A stretch of DNA of 64,000 nt, taken from NCBI RefSeq assembly GCF_040719145.1, contig NZ_JBFDUZ010000001.1:2232001-2296000 (forward strand), in the 5' to 3' direction. Below are positions 1-8,940 of the stretch, one piece after another (position 1 is the stretch's first letter; each line of letters begins with the position of its first letter). The DNA comes from Paenibacillus sp. JQZ6Y-1 (GTDB taxonomy: Bacteria; Bacillota; Bacilli; Paenibacillales; Paenibacillaceae). The notes beneath the pieces are model-generated. The model saw only the letters and a program-made list of their open reading frames with translations. It was not told where the DNA came from and did no database searches. Made by a program: the position numbers and the translations under genes.

Positions 1-522
1 CATGAAAAACCAATGCTCCGCTCGATGTGAAGACGCGCACAGAACCAGCTCCTGCTGCTCAAATGCCTGCTTCATCTCACCCAACAAATCGCGGTGCGGT
101 CCCATATTGTAGGCATTGTAGGCGGAAAGCTCGCTTTTGTACATTTGAAATCCATCATGATGCTCAGCAACTGGCATGACATACTTCGCCCCTGCTGCCT
201 TGAACAGCTCTGCCCATTCCTGCGCATCAAATCGCTCGGCAGTGAACAATGGAATAAAGTCCTTATATCCAAATTCGGTATGCTTCCCATATACCTCCAC
301 ATGATGCTCATACGCTTTGGAACCCTGCATATACATATTGCGCGAATACCATTCACTTTCAAACGCCGGAACGGAATACAAGCCCCAATGAATGAAAATG
401 CCGAATTTTGCCTGCTTGTACCATGATGGAACCTCAAATTGACTCAATGATGCCCATTCCTCTTTAAACGTACCGCTGGCAATGGTATCCTTGATTTGTT
501 GTATATACGCATTACGATCCAT
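1..522 (-). CDS. alpha-L-fucosidase, GH29 (partial, N-terminal part)
   Basis: Glycoside hydrolase family 29 enzymes release alpha-L-fucose by a retaining mechanism. The visible 174 codons run off the left edge, so the catalytic Asp region lies outside the window. The GH29 N-terminal signatures are present: KFGIFIHWG at about residues 39-47, the following ESEWYSRNMY stretch, and AEHHDGF at about 119-125, which forms part of the sugar pocket. No signal peptide is seen, so it is probably cytoplasmic. The ATG at 522 follows an AGGAAGG about 14 bases upstream; an in-frame GTG four codons further up is the alternative. It is divergent from an AraC regulator 120 bases away, which suggests local control of fucoside use (inference). 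Confidence 0.88.
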   Translation of the reverse strand, partial: MDRNAYIQQIKDTIASGTFKEEWASLSQFEVPSWYKQAKFGIFIHWGLYSVPAFESEWYSRNMYMQGSKAYEHHVEVYGKHTEFGYKDFIPLFTAERFDAQEWAELFKAAGAKYVMPVAEHHDGFQMYKSELSAYNAYNMGPHRDLLGEMKQAFEQQELVLCASSHRAEHWFFM

Positions 523-645
523 TGGATTATGCACATCCTTCCTGTCCTGTCATTGCTCTCAGTATAGCGGAGCTAGGTAGGCGTTTGAATGTAGATTAAT
601 AGCTGACTGATGTACAAAAATAGCATGGAGAGCAGGTTATGGGAG

Positions 646-1494
646 ATGGAACATCGCGCATTGCTGTCAAACTATTTGTCCAATCTAAAGGTAGAACTGA
701 TCACTGCTAATCATAGTCTATGCGCACCCGATTGGCGGGAGCTGGATTACATACCGGATTACAGTAAGTTTTATTTCATCTGTGAAGGAGAGGGCTGGCT
801 GAAGATTGGCGATCAGGAATACTATCCGCAGCCGGGAGAGCTATTTTTGATGCCCGAAGGTGTGAAGCAATCGTATTCATTCATTAATGAGCGTCCATTT
901 CGGAAATATTGGTGCCATTTTACGGCGTATGCGGGTGGTATTAATTTGTTCAAGCTGCTCAATGTAAATCCGCAATGCCGTCCCCAACAGCCTGAGATAG
1001 TACAGCATATATTCAGCGAAATGGTTCAGTATGCGCATTCGCAGGAGGTGTATGCCCGCCTGCTTGCCAAAAGTAAAGTAACCGAGCTGATCAGTCACTA
1101 TATGATGAACCTGACAAGGAATGCCGACACCGTATCGCTCAAAAATGAGGCAGTTTTCCACAAGCTGACTATGGTGCTGGCTTATATCGACGAGCATATT
1201 ATGCAAAACATGACGATTGAGGAGCTATCGAGCATTCTCTATATGCACCCCAATTCGTTTATCCGCATGTTCAAGCAATATGTGGGGATGCCCCCCATTC
1301 AATATATTACTCGGCAGAAAATTGAAAATGCCAAGCAGATGCTCACCATGACCACGATGCCTATCGCCGAAATCGCGCATCAGCTGGGGTTTAACGATAC
1401 GTTTTATTTCTCAAAGCAGTTTAAGAAGTATACTGGGCTAGCACCGAGCGATTATCGAAAATATGTGCAGGAGCAGTCATGGGTCATGGAATGA
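646..1494 (+). CDS. AraC family transcriptional regulator
   Basis: A cupin-like sugar-sensing N-terminal half (FYFICEGEGWLKIG, then PGELFLMPEG) is followed by a C-terminal double helix-turn-helix of AraC/XylS type (IEELSSILYMHPNSFIRMFKQ, then IAEIAHQLGFNDTFYFSKQFKK ending PSDYRK; shown here in part). The family activates carbohydrate genes on ligand binding. Divergent orientation to the GH29 gene makes that gene the likely target (inference). Three in-frame ATGs compete (610, 625, 646); 646 was chosen because only it has a purine-rich Shine-Dalgarno-like stretch at workable distance, so the true protein may be up to 12 residues longer. A strong terminator follows. Confidence 0.87.
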   Translation: MEHRALLSNYLSNLKVELITANHSLCAPDWRELDYIPDYSKFYFICEGEGWLKIGDQEYYPQPGELFLMPEGVKQSYSFINERPFRKYWCHFTAYAGGINLFKLLNVNPQCRPQQPEIVQHIFSEMVQYAHSQEVYARLLAKSKVTELISHYMMNLTRNADTVSLKNEAVFHKLTMVLAYIDEHIMQNMTIEELSSILYMHPNSFIRMFKQYVGMPPIQYITRQKIENAKQMLTMTTMPIAEIAHQLGFNDTFYFSKQFKKYTGLAPSDYRKYVQEQSWVME

Positions 1495-1541
1495 TTGACA
1501 CCAACAATATCAGGGAAGCTTGTGCATGGTTCCTACTAAAT

Positions 1542-1612
1542 AATGAATAAAACCCGTTTGCTTGTCACTTTGGGAACTGATCCCTCGTGCAGCAGACGGG
1601 TTTTTATTCATT
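1542..1612 (+). terminator. intrinsic terminator after the AraC gene
   Basis: Two nearly perfect 21-base arms (1542-1562 and 1591-1612), rich in ATGAATAAAACCCG, form a long stem; the right arm contains the T run. It could work in both directions, since the neighbouring gene on the minus strand ends at 1735. Confidence 0.8.
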
Positions 1613-1734
1613 ACAAGCTTATATATCGCCTATCATGTATCTATACGCGCAATCCTATCATCTTGAGGACTGCGTGACGTTTATTTGCCTATTCGACCTA
1701 CACTCTTCCATTCCAACCTTCTTCCAGTCCCATG

Positions 1735-2124
1735 CTATTCTACGCAATCTGAACTCAAAAGAATCTGTTTTTGCAATTCATCATGTATTTCATCAAACAC
1801 CTCATCCAGCGTGGATTCCATTACAATATCCTGCTGTTTGAGAAAAGACAGTACACGATCCGCACTTTTTCTAAATTCCACCGCAATTTTATCGTCTTCT
1901 GGACACTTCTCCATGATCGTATCCACAAAAATAGTGTAACTTTCGCAAAGAACATCCTGTGTAATCTCATCTTGTGGCAACAGCGGCAACCAAAAGCGCG
2001 CTCCACCTTCAATCACATCTGTTGATCCTTCAAGGTATTGTAGATTGGAAACTTTTAAAATGAATTCTTTCATCTGAAGTTGATAATCAATAAAGGTTGT
2101 CACTAGATCTTCCAACTTGCTCAT
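1735..2124 (-). CDS. hypothetical protein, 129 aa, acidic helical
   Basis: I do not recognise a family. The protein is rich in Glu, Asp and Leu and looks all-helical, with MSKLEDLVTTFIDYQLQMKE at the N-terminus and a helical stretch near the C-terminus (DEVFDEIHDELQKQIL). There is no signal peptide or membrane segment, so it should be cytosolic. A GGAGAG sits about 12 bases before the ATG. It stands alone between the AraC terminator and the trehalose promoter and is transcribed away from the latter. Coding-like residue composition and the ribosome binding site support a real gene; the function is unknown. Confidence 0.7.
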   Translation of the reverse strand: MSKLEDLVTTFIDYQLQMKEFILKVSNLQYLEGSTDVIEGGARFWLPLLPQDEITQDVLCESYTIFVDTIMEKCPEDDKIAVEFRKSADRVLSFLKQQDIVMESTLDEVFDEIHDELQKQILLSSDCVE

Positions 2125-2225
2125 ATAGTATGCGCACTCTCCAAATTAAGTTATAAACTTAATTGTACACAATTTAACTTAGGAATCAATAAAAATATAA
2201 TACTTATCCGTTGTCATTTTATCAA

Positions 2226-2254
2226 TTGACAACTTGTATATACAGGTATACAAT
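2226..2254 (+). promoter_or_regulatory. sigma-A promoter of the trehalose operon
   Basis: TTGACA (2226-2231) and TACAAT (2249-2254) are separated by exactly 17 bases. A TreR-like operator fills the spacer, so repressor binding would block RNA polymerase directly. Confidence 0.8.
2233..2246. promoter_or_regulatory. TreR-type operator 1
   Basis: CTTGTATATACAGG contains the palindromic core TGTATATACA, as known for Bacillus TreR operators. It lies between the -35 and -10 boxes. Together with the second copy at 2271 it forms a mirror-image pair. Confidence 0.75.
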
Positions 2255-2270
2255 CAACAAGGCAAGCTAT

Positions 2271-2284
2271 CCTGTATATACAAG
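2271..2284. promoter_or_regulatory. TreR-type operator 2
   Basis: CCTGTATATACAAG is the exact reverse complement of operator 1. The two centres are 38 bp apart, and this copy lies just after the expected transcription start. Such an arrangement suits cooperative repression. Confidence 0.75.
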
Positions 2285-2382
2285 TTAACAGTAAGAAACA
2301 TATCCATTCGCCTAACCTACATAGAACGACGAATGATAGTTCATTTGCTGAAGCATCGCTAGATTGGGGAGGAATCATACGT

Positions 2383-4086
2383 ATGAGTGTTAGCATGACC
2401 GAATGGTGGCGCCGATCCACTGTGTATCAAGTGTATCCGCGCAGCTTTAAGGACACGACTGGCAATGGTATCGGAGATATTCGAGGGTTGACGGAGAAGC
2501 TAGATTATTTGCAAGAGTTAGGTGTGGATATTATTTGGTTACAGCCGGTATACGTTTCGCCACAAAATGATAACGGTTACGACGTGGCAGATTATCGCTC
2601 TATTGATCCGGTGTACGGCACGATGGACGATTTTGACGAGCTGATGAACGGGCTACGCCAGCGTAACATGCGACTCATGCTGGACATCGTTGTGAACCAC
2701 TCGTCAACTGAGCATGTTTGGTTTCAACAGGCTCGCCGCTCCAAAGATAATCCGTATCGTGATTATTACATTTGGCGTGATCCTGCACCGGATGGTGGAT
2801 TGCCGAACAACTGGCAGTCCAAATTTGGCGGCTCAGCATGGCAGTACGACGAATTAACAGGGCAATACTATCTGGCGCTGTTCGATCGCACGCAAGCCGA
2901 TCTGAACTGGGAAAATGAGAACGTACGTCAGGAAGCGGCAGACCTGATGCGCTTTTGGACAGACAAAGGTGTTGATGGCTTCCGCTTGGATGTGATCAAT
3001 CTGATCTCCAAGGATCAGAATTTTCCGAATGATACGAACAGCGATCTACTCATTAGTGACGGTCGCAAATTTTATACGGATGGACCGCGAGTGCACGAGT
3101 ACATTAAGGAATTGTATGAGAAGGTATTCGGTCCGCATGAACTGGTGACTGTTGGGGAGATGTCCTCTACTACGCTGGCGCACTGTATCCGTTATTCCAA
3201 TCCCAATGAACGCGAGTTCTCGATGACTTTTAACTTTCATCATCTCAAGGTCGATTATCCGCAGGGACGCAAATGGGAATTGATGCCGTATGATTTTGAG
3301 GCGCTCAAGCAGCTGTTATCTGAGTGGCAAACGGGAATGTACCGAGGTGGCGGCTGGAATGCGTTATTTTGGAACAATCATGATCAGCCACGTTCGTTGT
3401 CACGCTTTGCAGATGACGGACGTTACCGAGTGGCAAGTGCCAAAATGCTGGCGACTACACTACATGGATTGCAAGGAACACCGTACATTTTTCAAGGGGA
3501 AGAAATCGGTATGCCTAACCCAAATTGGAACGATATGACGGAATTTCGTGATATTGAATCCAAAAATATGTATCGGATCATGATCGAAATGGGTAAGACA
3601 CCAGAAGAGGCATTTACTATCATCGCCCGCCGTTCTCGCGATAATGCTCGAACACCGATGCAATGGACTCACGGTGCTAACGCTGGCTTCACGGATGGAA
3701 CACCGTGGATCAAGGTGGATGAGCGTTATCCAGAGATTAATGCGGAACTACAACAGCATGATCCAGACTCGGTGTTCAGTCATTACAAACGACTGATTCA
3801 CCTGCGCAAAACGGAAGATGTGCTGACCGACGGAGAATACATTCGGCTGGATCAGCAGCATCCTCAGGTGTATGCGTATGCTCGTCGCAATGAGGTCGAT
3901 ACGCTGATCGTTGTATCCAATTTTACGGATCAACCGGCGACATTCGCACCGCCCGCAGCTTACATAGATGGCAATGGCAACGCCGTTATGGAGCTGTTAG
4001 TAAGCAATACGGAACAGGCTCCCATCTGGGGAACTGCCGTCAATCTTGAACCGTATGGTTCGTACATGTGGGTCATCCGGGGGTAA
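2383..4086 (+). CDS. treA: alpha,alpha-phosphotrehalase (trehalose-6-phosphate hydrolase), GH13
   Basis: The enzyme splits cytosolic trehalose-6-phosphate, made by the PTS permease encoded next, into glucose and glucose-6-phosphate. At 567 residues it has the usual length for TreA/TreC. GH13 motifs are all visible: DIVVNH at 101-106, GFRLDVIN with nucleophile Asp203, VGEM with acid/base Glu259, and NNHDQPR with Asp334. The N-terminal WWRRSTVYQVYPRSF stretch is typical of oligo-1,6-glucosidase/TreA proteins. GGGGAGG lies 10 bases before the ATG; a second ATG four codons on is less well placed. It is the first gene of treA-treP, read from the promoter at 2226. The call of TreA over other GH13 enzymes rests on its TreP and TreR neighbours. 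Confidence 0.95.
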   Translation: MSVSMTEWWRRSTVYQVYPRSFKDTTGNGIGDIRGLTEKLDYLQELGVDIIWLQPVYVSPQNDNGYDVADYRSIDPVYGTMDDFDELMNGLRQRNMRLMLDIVVNHSSTEHVWFQQARRSKDNPYRDYYIWRDPAPDGGLPNNWQSKFGGSAWQYDELTGQYYLALFDRTQADLNWENENVRQEAADLMRFWTDKGVDGFRLDVINLISKDQNFPNDTNSDLLISDGRKFYTDGPRVHEYIKELYEKVFGPHELVTVGEMSSTTLAHCIRYSNPNEREFSMTFNFHHLKVDYPQGRKWELMPYDFEALKQLLSEWQTGMYRGGGWNALFWNNHDQPRSLSRFADDGRYRVASAKMLATTLHGLQGTPYIFQGEEIGMPNPNWNDMTEFRDIESKNMYRIMIEMGKTPEEAFTIIARRSRDNARTPMQWTHGANAGFTDGTPWIKVDERYPEINAELQQHDPDSVFSHYKRLIHLRKTEDVLTDGEYIRLDQQHPQVYAYARRNEVDTLIVVSNFTDQPATFAPPAAYIDGNGNAVMELLVSNTEQAPIWGTAVNLEPYGSYMWVIRG

Positions 4087-4125
4087 CGCCCCCGGTATTT
4101 TAAGAGAAAGAATGGAGATGAAGAA

Positions 4126-6144
4126 ATGTCGGTAAACAGAGAAGATGTTGAGAAAATCGTCGCCGCGATTGGCGGCAAAGAGAATATCGAGGTTGCTACG
4201 CATTGCGTCACCCGTCTGCGCTTCTCACTGCTGGATGAAAGCAAGATAGATAAGCAAGCCTTGGACGATAACGAGCTTGCCAAAGGTTACTTTTCCACAC
4301 AGGGACAATTTCAGGTTATTATCGGACCCGGTATTGTCGACAAAGCTTACGAGCAATTGATAGCGATTACAGGCGGTCAGCGTGCCAGTAAGGAAGATGT
4401 GAAAGCCGCTGCCATCAAACATAAGAGTCCGATTCAGCAATTTATTAAAACGTTATCCGACATTTTCATCCCTCTTCTCCCCGCGCTGGTTACCGCAGGT
4501 CTGCTGCTCGGCATTAACAACCTGCTGACTGGTTCGGATATTTTCTTCAAAGGACAATCGCTGGTCGAGGTATACCCGCAATGGGCGGACTTTGCCGCTA
4601 TCGTAAATACGATTGCTAGTACCGCCTTTACCTTCTTGCCTGCGCTGGTCGGATGGTCAGCAGCTACAAGGTTCGGCGGCAGCCCACTACTTGGTGTTGT
4701 ACTCGGCTTGATTCTGGTCAATCCTTCCCTGCTCAGTGCGTATGACTACGCTGCCGCGTACAATGAAGGAACCGTGCCGACGTGGAATCTGTTCGGTCTG
4801 CATATCAATGCGGTCGGTTATCAAGGACAGGTACTGCCGATGCTCGTCGCCGCTTATGTGCTGGTGACGATTGAGAAATGGTTGAACCGCACCGTACCTG
4901 ACTCCTTCAAGCTGCTGGTCGTTGCACCGGTTGCGCTGCTCGTGACTGGCTTTCTCGCTTTTGTCGTTATCGGGCCAGTTACCTTTACACTCGGCAACTG
5001 GCTGACTGCTGGTGTCGTCTGGGTATTCTCCACCGTGCCTTGGCTGGGTGGTCTGCTGTATGGCGGACTGTATGCACCGCTCGTTATTACAGGGATGCAC
5101 CATACATTCCTTGCGGTCGATCTGCAATTGATTAACTCCACTGGCGGTACGTTCCTGTGGCCAATGCTGGCGCTGTCCAACATCGCGCAAGGTGCTGCTG
5201 CTCTCGCTATGATGTTCGTCATTCGTACGCAAAAAATGAAAAGTCTCTCCGCTACGACATCCATCACTGCCTTTCTGGGTGTTACTGAACCAGCGGTGTT
5301 CGGCGTGAACGTACGTTTTAAATATCCACTGTTTATGGGGATGCTCGGTTCAGCGATTGGTGGCATATTGCTGACGATGAACAATGTACGCGCCTTCGCA
5401 GTCGGGGTCGGCGGATTACCTGGTTTTCTGGCAATCAATGTCGGCAACTGGGGCATCTTCTTTATCGGTATGGCAATTTGTCTCGTGATTCCTTTTGTCG
5501 GTACGCTGATCTGGGGTAAACTCGCAACACGCAAACAGACTACCTCTGAGGAGGATAGCGAGCAGGATCTTGCCGATCGCGCGGTAGATAAAGTAGAGCA
5601 TGGACACAGTCCGCTCCCAGCTTCCGACAAAGCGGTTGCTTCCGATTCCACCTCCGTGGATGGTGTGAATACACTGGATCTGCCATCTCCCATTTCCGGT
5701 CAAGCCGTATCGCTAGATCAGGTTCCCGATCCTGCATTTGCCGAGAAGCAAATGGGCGAGGGCATCGCGATTGAACCGACAGATGGCAAAGTATATGCTC
5801 CGTTCGATGGGAATGTGGCTCATGTGATTGATAAAAGTAAACATGCGCTTATTCTGGAGCATACCAGCGGCGTACAGATTCTAATTCATATCGGTATCGA
5901 TACGGTAGGTCTCAAAGGGGAAGGCTTCAAGGCTCATGTAGCTACTGGCGACACTGTAAGTAAAGGACAACTGCTGTTAGAATTCGATATGGATATGATT
6001 ACATCCGCCGGTTATGCAACGATCTCTCCGATCATTGTGCCTGTCGGTCAAGAGATGATTCAGCAGATTGAAGAGTTGCCAGGACCTGTAGAGGCTGGAG
6101 AAACGCCAGTACTGCGTATTCATCTGAATGGAACGAATGCCTAA
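4126..6144 (+). CDS. treP: PTS trehalose-specific EIIBCA permease
   Basis: This membrane transporter imports and phosphorylates trehalose. Domain order: EIIB at about 1-90 with phospho-cysteine Cys27 in THCVTRLRF; EIIC at about 105-460 with many hydrophobic segments; a polar linker at about 465-515; EIIA of the glucose (Crr) family at about 517-672. His588 in LIHIGIDTV matches the phosphorylated histidine of EIIA-Glc, and His573 in KHALIL the assisting one, with the same 15-residue spacing. Bacillus subtilis TreP lacks this EIIA. The gene starts 40 bases after treA with a GGAG 9 bases before the ATG, so the two are probably co-transcribed. A terminator follows. Confidence 0.95.
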   Translation: MSVNREDVEKIVAAIGGKENIEVATHCVTRLRFSLLDESKIDKQALDDNELAKGYFSTQGQFQVIIGPGIVDKAYEQLIAITGGQRASKEDVKAAAIKHKSPIQQFIKTLSDIFIPLLPALVTAGLLLGINNLLTGSDIFFKGQSLVEVYPQWADFAAIVNTIASTAFTFLPALVGWSAATRFGGSPLLGVVLGLILVNPSLLSAYDYAAAYNEGTVPTWNLFGLHINAVGYQGQVLPMLVAAYVLVTIEKWLNRTVPDSFKLLVVAPVALLVTGFLAFVVIGPVTFTLGNWLTAGVVWVFSTVPWLGGLLYGGLYAPLVITGMHHTFLAVDLQLINSTGGTFLWPMLALSNIAQGAAALAMMFVIRTQKMKSLSATTSITAFLGVTEPAVFGVNVRFKYPLFMGMLGSAIGGILLTMNNVRAFAVGVGGLPGFLAINVGNWGIFFIGMAICLVIPFVGTLIWGKLATRKQTTSEEDSEQDLADRAVDKVEHGHSPLPASDKAVASDSTSVDGVNTLDLPSPISGQAVSLDQVPDPAFAEKQMGEGIAIEPTDGKVYAPFDGNVAHVIDKSKHALILEHTSGVQILIHIGIDTVGLKGEGFKAHVATGDTVSKGQLLLEFDMDMITSAGYATISPIIVPVGQEMIQQIEELPGPVEAGETPVLRIHLNGTNA

Positions 6145-6238
6145 TCATTGGATGGATGGTTGGCTTATTCCTTCGAATACTGGTTTGACCGATTGACCGA
6201 TCATATAAGCATCTCATGATTGTAGAATAGTCTTCGTA

Positions 6239-6274
6239 TCGCCCGCTGTACGGTTCAGAGCCGACAGCGGGCGA
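6239..6274 (+). terminator. terminator after treP
   Basis: Perfect 11-bp arms TCGCCCGCTGT and ACAGCGGGCGA enclose a 14-base loop and are followed by a short T run. It separates treAP from treR. Confidence 0.85.
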
Positions 6275-6382
6275 TTTTTGATTTTGCATATTGTATGTAT
6301 ATGGAATACATAGAAAGTTGCATATTGGTTGAACGCTCACTAAATTCCACATGTAGAACCGTCATCTTACAAGCTAGGACTT

Positions 6383-6411
6383 TTGCTTTTTTATCGTATA
6401 ATTCGTACAAT
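6383..6411 (+). promoter_or_regulatory. possible treR promoter
   Basis: TTGCTT and TACAAT are spaced by 17 bases, but the start point would fall only about 12 bases before the ATG, inside the putative ribosome binding site. A TATAAT just upstream (6396) lacks a good -35 box. The call is tentative. Confidence 0.35.
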
Positions 6412-6429
6412 AGATGGCGGTGATGTAGA

Positions 6430-7155
6430 ATGAACAAAAATATTTTCTCGCAAATTTACAGTGATTATACACAGCATATTGAAGCGGGTACGCTAAAGCC
6501 GGGTGTGAAGCTACCGTCGGAACATGAACTGGCAGAGCAGTATGCCACCTCCAGAGAAACGGTGCGTAAGGCGCTGCATTTGCTATCACAGAACGGATAT
6601 ATTCACAAAATGAAAGGCAAAGGCTCCTTCGTGCTGGATATGAACCGGATGGAATTTCCCATTGCAGGGCTGGTCAGCTTCAAGGAGTTGTCTGAACGAC
6701 TGGGACGCAATGTGCGTACATTGGTTCACGATACCTCTCTGATTCCCTGCCCACAGCATATCGCCCGACAGCTGAATATTCAGGAAAAAGAGCCGGTATG
6801 GAAAGTCGTGCGTGCGCGCGAAATCGAAGATGAGAAAATCATTCTGGATAAGGATTACTTTCTCGCTTCCATTATTCCATCGCTCACGCGTGAAATTGCT
6901 AGCCAGTCCATCTATGCGTATCTGGAAGGTGAATTGTCGCTGAAGATCGCCTATGCCAAAAAGGAAATCTCAGTCGAGCAGGTCACAGCAGAGGATAAGC
7001 TACTGCTGGACTTGAAGCGCGATACGCATATCGTCGTCGTCCGCAACTATGTGCATCTGGAGGATACGACGCTGTTCCAGTATACGGAATCTAGGCATCG
7101 ACTGGATAAATTTCAATTCGTGGAATTTGCACGCCGGATGCCATTGGAAGAGTAA
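6430..7155 (+). CDS. treR: trehalose operon repressor TreR, GntR/HutC family
   Basis: Residues 1-70 form a GntR winged helix (LKPGVKLPSEHELAEQYATS, then the wing GYIHKMKGKGSFV), and residues 90-235 a UTRA ligand-binding domain. TreR-type proteins repress the treA promoter and are relieved by trehalose-6-phosphate (known for Bacillus). Length 241 residues is normal. The TGTATATACA operators before treA are the expected targets; no copy is seen before treR itself. The gene lies behind a terminator and so probably has its own weak promoter. The ribosome binding site is poor (GGTGATG). Confidence 0.92.
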   Translation: MNKNIFSQIYSDYTQHIEAGTLKPGVKLPSEHELAEQYATSRETVRKALHLLSQNGYIHKMKGKGSFVLDMNRMEFPIAGLVSFKELSERLGRNVRTLVHDTSLIPCPQHIARQLNIQEKEPVWKVVRAREIEDEKIILDKDYFLASIIPSLTREIASQSIYAYLEGELSLKIAYAKKEISVEQVTAEDKLLLDLKRDTHIVVVRNYVHLEDTTLFQYTESRHRLDKFQFVEFARRMPLEE

Positions 7156-7497
7156 GTTCATGCGCCAGCTGCCTTCTGTTCATTCCCACGATACGGGATG
7201 TGGAATGCTACAGAGCTTATGTACGATGAATATGGAATAACAGCGAACAGCGGTACATGGCAGATTGCGCCTGTACCGCTGCTCGCTGTTATTTCTCTGA
7301 CGGAGCAATATGGATCTATCCTATATGCTTGCGGAACATGGCATATAGAATGCAATATAAAACACAGCGTTACCTTCCTACCAAGCAACTCCACTTGCAT
7401 CTCATCTTGGCGGGTTCCCACCAATCTATCTCATTAAACGGTATCCTCTATCCGCGTTATCTACTCTACCCAAATTCTTTCCACACCATACCCTCAC
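7156..7497. other. intergenic region between treR and hmp
   Basis: Both neighbours end here. Apart from the large hairpin at 7236-7293 I see no convincing gene. Short open frames across it lack ribosome binding sites and overlap the hairpin. Confidence 0.6.
7236..7293. terminator. bidirectional terminator between treR and hmp
   Basis: Arms of 21 bp (AATAACAGCGAACAGCGGTAC and its near-exact complement, one mismatch) enclose a 16-base loop. T-rich bases follow on the plus side. It serves two convergent genes. Confidence 0.75.
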
Positions 7498-8718
7498 TTA
7501 AACTAGCGCTGCCGCTGGACCGAAAAATTCATAATGACGACGTTCTACTGGTACCCCCCACTGCTCCAATATATGATGCATTTCCTTCATAAAACCAAGC
7601 GGTCCGCAAAAATAAAATTCTGCTTCTGTTGGATGCGACAATATACGTTGCAGCCATTCCATCTCCATATACCCTTCTCTGTGAAACCTCTGCTCTGACC
7701 GATCTTGCTCATTCGGTGCAGTATAACAATAATACACAGACAGCAAAGGCTCCTGCTGCTCCCACTGCGCAATCTCTTCTCGCAGGGCATGATGCTCTCC
7801 GTCATGGGTCGCATGGATGAAAACAACCGGTTGCTGCAATGGTTTTTCCAGCAACGCATGCAGCATACTGGTAATCGGCGTCAAGCCCACCCCGCCGCTT
7901 AATAAAACGATAGGTCGTTCCTGCTGCCGCTGCAATGCAAAATCCCCCGCAGGTGCTGACAGCCAAAGCACATCTCCTTCCTGCACTTGCCGATGCAGAT
8001 ACATAGATACTTTACCCGCAGGATAAATCCCATTTCCATCTGCTCGTCTGACAGAAATGCGGTAATAGTCATGCTGCGGTCCAGCAGATAAACTATATTG
8101 ACGAATCTGCTCAAATTCCTCACCCGGTATATGCACCTTCACACTGACATATTGACCCGGTTGAAATGCTGCTAGCGCTCCTCCATCCTCTGGAACCAGA
8201 TAAAACGAAGTGATGACCGAGCTTTCAATCTCCTTGCGCTGCACAGTAAATGCTCGGAATCCGCTCCAACCGCCCCACAGATGATCCGCCTGTGCATACA
8301 GCTCCTGCTCTACACCGATAAATGCTCCCGCAATGACGTCATACGCACGCCCCCACGCGTCCAAAATATCCGGTGTTGCCGCATCGCCTAACACATCACG
8401 AATCGCTTGCAACAGATAGCGCCCGACAATAGGATAATGCTCCGGCAGAACGCCGAGACTACGATGCTTATGAGCAATCTGAGTTACAACTGGCAAAATC
8501 TCTTCCAACCGATCCATATGCTGTGCCGCCAGATAGGCTGCATTGGCAAGCGCCGTTTGCTGCCGTCCCTGCTTCTGGTTCGCATGGTTGAATAGATTCA
8601 GCAGTTCTGGATGATCCCTGAACATCGTTTTGTAGAAATGACTTGTAATCTTCACTCCTTCCGTTTTGAGAACGGGGATGGTGGATTGAATGATTTGTAT
8701 CGTTTTGGTGTCGAGCAT
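7498..8718 (-). CDS. hmp: flavohaemoglobin (nitric oxide dioxygenase)
   Basis: This cytosolic enzyme detoxifies NO to nitrate using O2, haem, FAD and NAD(P)H. The 406 residues comprise a globin (1-140) with proximal His85 in IAHKHRSLG and distal Tyr29 and Gln53, numbered as in E. coli Hmp. An FAD-binding domain follows with RQYSLS (206-211), then an NAD-binding domain with GGVGLTP (275-281) and the CGP motif (371-373). All key residues are present. The start has GAGGG 8 bases upstream. A perfect Fnr/Crp-type palindrome lies about 42 bases before a plausible start point, so low-oxygen control is likely (inference). The gene is monocistronic. Confidence 0.96.
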   Translation of the reverse strand: MLDTKTIQIIQSTIPVLKTEGVKITSHFYKTMFRDHPELLNLFNHANQKQGRQQTALANAAYLAAQHMDRLEEILPVVTQIAHKHRSLGVLPEHYPIVGRYLLQAIRDVLGDAATPDILDAWGRAYDVIAGAFIGVEQELYAQADHLWGGWSGFRAFTVQRKEIESSVITSFYLVPEDGGALAAFQPGQYVSVKVHIPGEEFEQIRQYSLSAGPQHDYYRISVRRADGNGIYPAGKVSMYLHRQVQEGDVLWLSAPAGDFALQRQQERPIVLLSGGVGLTPITSMLHALLEKPLQQPVVFIHATHDGEHHALREEIAQWEQQEPLLSVYYCYTAPNEQDRSEQRFHREGYMEMEWLQRILSHPTEAEFYFCGPLGFMKEMHHILEQWGVPVERRHYEFFGPAAALV

Positions 8719-8771
8719 GAATAGTCCCTCTTTTCGCTAATTTCATTTTTATATTAAATTGCATATATGAA

Positions 8772-8777
8772 ATTCTA
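8772..8777 (-). promoter_or_regulatory. candidate -10 box of hmp
   Basis: TAGAAT on the minus strand places transcription start near 8765. There is no good -35 hexamer, as expected for an activator-dependent promoter. Confidence 0.45.
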
Positions 8778-8799
8778 GCGCTTTTATACTGAGGTGATG

Positions 8800-8815
8800 T
8801 GTGATTGCAATCACA
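8800..8815. promoter_or_regulatory. Fnr/Crp-family operator upstream of hmp
   Basis: TGTGATTGCAATCACA is a perfect 16-bp palindrome fitting the TGTGA-N6-TCACA consensus of Crp/Fnr regulators. Its centre (8807.5) lies about 42 bases upstream of the start inferred from the TAGAAT box, the spacing of class II activation. Confidence 0.75.
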
Positions 8816-8940
8816 AAATGTATAAGATGTTCTAATTCTATTATTGTCTATTTCGTGAACAATAATCCATATATTGTAATTAAAAGGATTATTATGTTAA
8901 AGTGGACTTGGTTGTAAATCTAACAAAAGGAGTAATGTCT

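Noticed and set aside
4687-5693. Long open frames on the minus strand opposite treP
   Set aside because: They lie wholly inside a well-supported gene, lack ribosome binding sites and encode low-complexity Ser/Thr/Arg sequence that mirrors treP codons.
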